Shown in pieces: positions 30,192-34,053 of a DNA stretch of 34,053 bases; position 1 is the stretch's first letter, and every line of letters starts with the position of its first letter. Source of the DNA: JBDLID01 sp039715055. GTDB taxonomy: Bacteria > Desulfobacterota > Desulfobulbia > Desulfobulbales > Desulfocapsaceae. A program made the translations under genes and the position numbers. Location of the stretch: contig JBDLID010000016.1 of the NCBI GenBank assembly GCA_039715055.1, positions 1 to 34,053 of the forward strand, written 5' to 3'. The notes below the pieces were generated by a model that was not told the origin of the DNA, ran no database searches, and saw only the letters and a program-made list of their open reading frames with translations.

Positions 30192-30214
30192 ATCTTTACA
30201 GATACCTGTAAAAA

Positions 30215-30251
30215 GCCCCGGTTGGATCTTTCCTGGACCGGGGCTTTTTTT
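30215..30251 (+). terminator. Intrinsic terminator after the glutamate synthase cluster
   Basis: GCCCCGGT at 30215-30222 pairs with ACCGGGGC at 30237-30244 and is followed by seven T. A run of A before the stem may allow weak function on the other strand. Confidence 0.9.
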
Positions 30252-30283
30252 CTTCTTCAGCCAGCCTTGACTTTCAACATCTT

Positions 30284-30312
30284 TTTTGAAAAGATTTCTT
30301 ATCATCTACAAT
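30284..30312 (+). promoter_or_regulatory. Possible promoter of the PhnD-like gene
   Basis: TACAAT at 30307-30312 is a good -10. Upstream, TTTTGA (30284-30289) sits at 17 bases, or TTGAAA (30286-30291) at 15 bases. It lies about 55 bases before the gene. Confidence 0.35.
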
Positions 30313-30366
30313 AATCCCCTTCGGATGAATTTTGGCGCCGCCCTGTTATAACTTCGTGGAGGAGTT

Positions 30367-31257
30367 ATGAAACTGAAGTTACAATTTTTTTCCCTGCTCC
30401 TGGGGGTCTGCTGTCTCTTTTCAGCGGCCCATGCTGAGGAGATAAGAATCGGTGTCCTGGCCAAGAACGGTCCGGCCAAAGCATTGAGACAGTGGGGCCC
30501 GACCGGCGACTACCTTACCCGAAAAATGGTTGACCATGAGGTTAGAATCATCCCTCTCGATTTTGACAAGGTCAACATGGCCATCGAAAATAATGACATC
30601 GACTTCTTCCTTGTCAACTCCTCCATGTTCGTCACTGCCAAGGTTAAATACAGGGCATCTGCCATAGCCACCATGATCAACTCACGACAGGATCTGCCTC
30701 TTGAATCATTCGGCGGTGTCATTATCACCACAGAATATCGCGATGATATAAACAAAATCAAAGACCTTAAGGGGAAGAAATTTGGTGCCGTAAAGAAATC
30801 TTCTCTTGGCGGCTGGCAGATGGCTTACAAGGTTTTCAAAGATCACGGCATTGATCCCTACAGGGACTTCAGTGTCATGAAATTCACCGGCAAACATGAC
30901 AATGTTGTCTTTAGTGTCATCAACGAGCTGGTTGACGCCGGAACCGTGCGTACCGACACCCTTGAGCGAATGGCAGCCGCCGGCGCTATCAACATGGAAG
31001 ATTTCAAAATTATCAACAGACAAAACCATGAAAATTTTCCCTTTGTCTGCTCCACCGCCCTTTACCCCGAATGGCCCATGGCTAAGACAGCAATCACACC
31101 GGACGCACTGGCTGTTGAGCTCACTGATGCCCTGAAGTCCATTAAAAAAAGTGATACTGCTGCCAGAAAGGCAAAAATAATCGGCTGGACCGACCCTCTG
31201 GATTATGGGCCTGTGGAAGTGTTGCAAAAGACACTGGGGATTGGCGTCTACCGCTAA
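30367..31257 (+). CDS. PhnD-like periplasmic substrate-binding protein
   Basis: A 296-residue exported protein. A signal peptide is clear: a basic start (MKLKLQ), a hydrophobic core and a likely cut after AAHA (about residue 23). The mature protein begins EEIRIGVLAKNGP and has the two-lobed PhnD/phosphonate-binding layout with VNMAIENNDIDFFLVNSS, DLKGKKFGAVKKSSLGGWQM and the C-terminal GWTDPLDYGPVEVLQKTLGIG. Relatives bind phosphonate, phosphite or other small ligands, or act as sensor domains. No ABC permease, ATPase or kinase gene is adjacent. The next genes encode a PhoU-like protein and a PiT transporter. GGAGGAG precedes the ATG. A link to phosphorus uptake is only suggested by neighbours. 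Confidence 0.85.
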   Translation: MKLKLQFFSLLLGVCCLFSAAHAEEIRIGVLAKNGPAKALRQWGPTGDYLTRKMVDHEVRIIPLDFDKVNMAIENNDIDFFLVNSSMFVTAKVKYRASAIATMINSRQDLPLESFGGVIITTEYRDDINKIKDLKGKKFGAVKKSSLGGWQMAYKVFKDHGIDPYRDFSVMKFTGKHDNVVFSVINELVDAGTVRTDTLERMAAAGAINMEDFKIINRQNHENFPFVCSTALYPEWPMAKTAITPDALAVELTDALKSIKKSDTAARKAKIIGWTDPLDYGPVEVLQKTLGIGVYR

Positions 31258-31400
31258 CAACTATTTGTTTGCCGGTGAGACCCGTCATTGCTGATCGATT
31301 TTTAAATACCGGTTCTACCTGAAGATGTGTCTACCGATCTTACTGGGAACTATTTTCCAGACACCTCGTTCTGTGAGGCTCGTTTGCCATACTTCACTGC

Positions 31401-31429
31401 TTGACTTCCACTTTGAGGTCCGGTATAGA
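31401..31429 (+). promoter_or_regulatory. Probable sigma-70 promoter of the DUF47-PiT operon
   Basis: TTGACT (31401-31406) and TATAGA (31424-31429) are separated by exactly 17 bases and lie 67 bases before the DUF47 gene. Their presence argues against a longer coding frame starting at 31401. Confidence 0.6.
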
Positions 31430-31496
31430 AGCCTTAACAAAAATCCAACTCATTCCTAACAAACGTTCTTTTCTACCACCACAAGAGGTATCGTTG

Positions 31497-32171
31497 ATGA
31501 ACATCATAAATGATCTTCTTAGCCGTTCTCCTTTTGGTCCAATTGTCGAACACTCCAAAAAAGTCCATGAATGTGTGGAGCTCCTCAGGCCTCTGCTGGA
31601 GGCCAATATTGCAGAGGATTTTGAAAAGGTTCACCGCCTTTACGACAAAACATCTCAACTGGAGTACGAGGCGGACCTCATCAAGCATGAGCTTCGTAAA
31701 AACCTGATCCGTCGTTCCTTCCTCCCTGTTGACCGCAAGGAACTGGACAGCTTCCTCAATGCCCAGGAAAAACTTGCCGACAATGCAGAAGATTTTGCCG
31801 TTATCCTGACGCTGAGAAACACCATCATCCACCAGAGCCTGCACCAGCCCTTTCTGGATTTTCTCAACCAGGTCTTTCAGGTCAGCGGCACCCTGCTGAC
31901 AGCTGCCGTCGAGTTTAAAAATCTGGCAGAAGTCTCATTCGGCGGTGCTGAGGCAAAGATGGTTCTCGATTTGATTAAGGATCTCGGCGAGGAAGAGTGG
32001 AAGGCCGACAAGATGGCTCGCAAGCTCAGTCAGGCAATCTACAAACTGGAAGACGAAGTTCCGACGCTGACCATCATCTTCTACGAAAAAATGCTCCTCA
32101 AACTGGGCTCCATTGCCAATGAGGCGGAAAATGCCGGAGATTACCTCCGCACCATGATCACTAAGGGGTAG
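31497..32171 (+). CDS. DUF47 / PhoU-like phosphate transport regulator
   Basis: A 224-residue, mostly helical cytoplasmic protein of the DUF47 (PhoU-like) family. Typical stretches are MNIINDLLSRSPFGPIVEH, YDKTSQLEYEADLIKHELRKNL (acidic, possibly metal-binding, as in PhoU), FLNAQEKLADNAEDFA, and the C-terminal KLGSIANEAENAGDYLRTMI. These proteins are generally encoded next to PiT phosphate transporters and are thought to control them. PiT starts six bases after this stop, so they form an operon. I start at the ATG at 31497 with AGAGGT upstream; a frame extending back to 31401 overlaps the probable promoter and is not conserved. Confidence 0.93.
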   Translation: MNIINDLLSRSPFGPIVEHSKKVHECVELLRPLLEANIAEDFEKVHRLYDKTSQLEYEADLIKHELRKNLIRRSFLPVDRKELDSFLNAQEKLADNAEDFAVILTLRNTIIHQSLHQPFLDFLNQVFQVSGTLLTAAVEFKNLAEVSFGGAEAKMVLDLIKDLGEEEWKADKMARKLSQAIYKLEDEVPTLTIIFYEKMLLKLGSIANEAENAGDYLRTMITKG

Positions 32172-32177
32172 GATACA

Positions 32178-33485
32178 ATGGAAGTTTTTCTTATCGCTCT
32201 CACCGGCATTATCGGCCTGTATATGGCCTGGAATATCGGGGCCAACGATGTGGCCAACTCCATGGCCGATGCCGTGGGCTCCAGGGCAATCAATGTCAAG
32301 CAGGCGGTCATCCTCGCCGGCATCTGCGAATTTGCCGGAGCCGTACTGGTCGGCGCAAACGTCACCAACACAGTACGCAAGGGGATCGTTGACCCCTCTA
32401 TTCTCGCCTCCATGCCTGGCATTACAACAGCCGATGCCGCCACCATACTGGTCCTCGGCATGACGGCAGCCCTGCTGTCAGCAGCCATCTGGCTCAACTT
32501 CTCCACCTTTGCCGGACTGCCGGTTTCCACCACCCACTCCATTGTTGGGGCGGTTGCCGGGTTCGGAGTGATGGCAGCCGGCTGGAGCGCCGTCAACTGG
32601 GGAAAAATGGGGCAAATCGTTGCCTCATGGTTCATCTCACCGGTTGCCGGCGGAATGCTTGCCTATCTGATCTTCAACTTTATCTCCAAAGCGATCCTCG
32701 GCAAGGAAAAACCGACCCGGGCGGCGATCCGTTTTACACCTCTTATTGTCTTTCTCCTCGTTGTGGTGGTTACCCTTGCCACAATCTATAAGGGAATGAA
32801 ACATGTCATCGGTGACATCTCCTGGCTCACTCCCCAGAACTCCTTTCTCCTGGCGATAGCCATGGCTGTAGTCGCCGGGCTGATCTCAAGGTTCTGGGTA
32901 GCCGCCAAGCTGAAGGGCAAGTCGGAACTGCCCATTGCCGCCCAGCTTGAACTGGTGGAAGAGATCTTTATCCCCCTGGTCATCATCAGCTCCTGCGCTG
33001 TGGCCTTTGCCCATGGTGCCAATGATGTGGCCAACGCCATCGGCCCCTTTGCCGCCATCGTCCATATCCTCCAGACCGGCACCATTGAGATGAAAGTGGG
33101 TGTCCCTTTCTGGATCCTTGCCCTGGGTGGTGCGGGTATCGTCTTCGGCCTGGCCACATACGGCTACCGGGTCATGGAGACGGTGGGTACCAAGATTACT
33201 GAAATAACACCGTCACGCGGTGTTGCCGCAGATATTGCAGCAACTGCCACAGTACTCGTCTGTTCCCGGCTGTCACTGCCGGTCTCCACCACTCACACCC
33301 TCGTCGGAGCGGTTCTCGGCATTGGTCTGGCCAGGGGACTGGGCGGCATCAACCGCAAAGTGGTGACATCCATCTTCGGATCATGGATCATCACGGTACC
33401 AGCGGCAGCGGTACTGTCCATCATCCTCTTTCTCTGCGGTAAGATTTTTTTCTATGACATAGTCAAGGGAATTGTTGCAGGTTAG
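32178..33485 (+). CDS. pit: Low-affinity inorganic phosphate transporter, PiT family
   Basis: A 435-residue integral membrane protein of about ten to eleven helices. It has the duplicated PiT signature GANDVAN, at residues 21-27 and 280-286, and two PVSTTH motifs, in the AGLPVSTTHSIVGA and LSLPVSTTHTLVGA contexts. PiT proteins move phosphate, usually as a metal-phosphate complex, with protons or sodium across the inner membrane. Its inverted-repeat layout and length match the family. AGGA about five bases before the ATG is the ribosome binding site. Together with the DUF47 gene it forms a standard two-gene phosphate uptake operon. No clear terminator follows in the 152 bases to the next gene. 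Confidence 0.96.
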   Translation: MEVFLIALTGIIGLYMAWNIGANDVANSMADAVGSRAINVKQAVILAGICEFAGAVLVGANVTNTVRKGIVDPSILASMPGITTADAATILVLGMTAALLSAAIWLNFSTFAGLPVSTTHSIVGAVAGFGVMAAGWSAVNWGKMGQIVASWFISPVAGGMLAYLIFNFISKAILGKEKPTRAAIRFTPLIVFLLVVVVTLATIYKGMKHVIGDISWLTPQNSFLLAIAMAVVAGLISRFWVAAKLKGKSELPIAAQLELVEEIFIPLVIISSCAVAFAHGANDVANAIGPFAAIVHILQTGTIEMKVGVPFWILALGGAGIVFGLATYGYRVMETVGTKITEITPSRGVAADIAATATVLVCSRLSLPVSTTHTLVGAVLGIGLARGLGGINRKVVTSIFGSWIITVPAAAVLSIILFLCGKIFFYDIVKGIVAG

Positions 33486-33637
33486 GCCAGAGGAGTAGTG
33501 CCACCCCGGACTTGAATGGTCAACTCTGCTCAGCCAGGACAACTATCGCCTGCAGAGTCGCCTTGCCAGGGCTGCACCATATCTGCTCCTCTAAGGTAGA
33601 GCAATCTTACTGGCCAGCGGGTTCAACTCTCTTTTTT

Positions 33638-34053
33638 TCATTCGCGAACAAGCTGCAAATCCCTTTCCCGTAAGAAATCAATCAGCTTTTTTTCAAGTTC
33701 ATGCTGGGCCTGGAGCAGAGCACCACTCAATTGATCGAGCCGGTCAAGTTCTTCCAACCCGCTCTGCTGTTGGATCTGTTCACAGTTGTAGTTAAGGCAG
33801 AACATCGGTTTCAGCGGCAGGATACACCCCTGCCCACCCAGATAACAACACTCCACCCCGTCCCGGTTGACCATCTCCACCGTAACACCCGCCATCATGT
33901 TCATCAGCAGTTGAATGACATCGGTTTCACCGGCCATGTAAAGACTGCAGCAGCCACCCCCGGGCCTTGAACCGCAGTGACTGCAGGTGTGATGCATCTC
34001 CATGGAGCGCATCTGGCTGGTCAACTCTTTCTCCCTGGCCAGCAGTTCCTCGA
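33638..34053 (-). CDS. Cysteine-rich (YkgJ-like) protein with N-terminal coiled coil, 5' end outside window
   Basis: The reading frame stays open to the window edge (EELLAREKELTSQMRSMEMHH...), so the TTG at 34022-34024 is probably internal and only the last 138 residues are seen. A heptad-like charged segment leads into ten cysteines: CSHC, GCC, ECC, GC and the paired C in PLKPMFCLNYNC. The C-x-LPLKP-x-x-C-x-x-Y-x-C part resembles the zinc- or iron-sulfur-binding CxxCxxCC (YkgJ) family from memory. A second coiled coil (LSGALLQAQHELEKKLIDFLRERD) closes the protein. Function unknown; the metal site is an inference from the cysteine pattern. Confidence 0.65.
   Translation of the reverse strand, partial: EELLAREKELTSQMRSMEMHHTCSHCGSRPGGGCCSLYMAGETDVIQLLMNMMAGVTVEMVNRDGVECCYLGGQGCILPLKPMFCLNYNCEQIQQQSGLEELDRLDQLSGALLQAQHELEKKLIDFLRERDLQLVRE

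Noticed and set aside
33518..33601. A 27-codon plus-strand frame after pit containing two cysteines
   Set aside because: No ribosome binding site and no family resemblance. It overlaps the nested inverted repeats, which explain its GC pattern.

Overview
The gene content suggests a Gram-negative anaerobe of the Desulfobacterota, probably near the Desulfobulbales. This is inferred from gene content and order, not from any database search. The supporting features are a glutamate synthase split and fused in the archaeal/deltaproteobacterial style, a KamA-type radical SAM enzyme, paired short TatA proteins, PnuA/NrnA-type DHH protein in the nus operon and a PiT/DUF47 phosphate module. Base composition is moderately GC-rich and fairly even across the window. 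I saw no insertion sequence, prophage, CRISPR array or rRNA.

Positions 1-446 hold the 3' end of a sulfatase-like gene, its terminator and a short non-coding stretch. Positions 447-12105, all on the minus strand, form one long information-processing operon. In transcription order it reads tRNA-Gly(CCC), structured leader with an intrinsic terminator, rimP, nusA, ylxR, infB, rbfA, nrnA (DHH), truB, rpsO, pnp, terminator, dut, and a WalJ-type metallo-beta-lactamase gene. It matches the classical metY-rimP-nusA-infB operon, with a glycine tRNA in place of the initiator tRNA. Local oddities are TTG starts for rpsO and ylxR, nusA and ylxR in one frame separated by a single TGA, a five-copy 51-bp repeat coding the acidic tail of NusA, and hairpins in the pnp leader.

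Positions 12240-20325, on the plus strand, carry an ABHD14-like hydrolase, a topoisomerase III, rsfS, thrC, a purine nucleoside phosphorylase, an MTA/SAH deaminase and two tatA genes. The phosphorylase and deaminase overlap and probably act together to salvage S-adenosyl-derived nucleosides. The tatA pair has its own promoter-like sequence, a structured leader and a strong terminator.

Positions 20380-24509, on the minus strand, form a three-gene cassette: an ATP-grasp ligase, a KamA-family aminomutase homologue and an M20 metallopeptidase. It diverges from a three-piece glutamate synthase at 24942-30191 (glutaminase domain; ferredoxin plus FMN synthase domain; GXGXG domain fused to the GltD-like subunit and ferredoxin). 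The aminomutase homologue lacks the two aspartates that recognise lysine in lysine 2,3-aminomutase and has a long N-terminal extension. The cassette may therefore make a beta-amino-acid conjugate, for example an osmolyte dipeptide. It is the best candidate here for an undescribed system.

Positions 30367-33485, on the plus strand, carry a PhnD-like periplasmic binding protein, a DUF47/PhoU-like protein and a PiT phosphate transporter. The window closes with the C-terminal part of a cysteine-rich protein on the minus strand, cut by the window edge.
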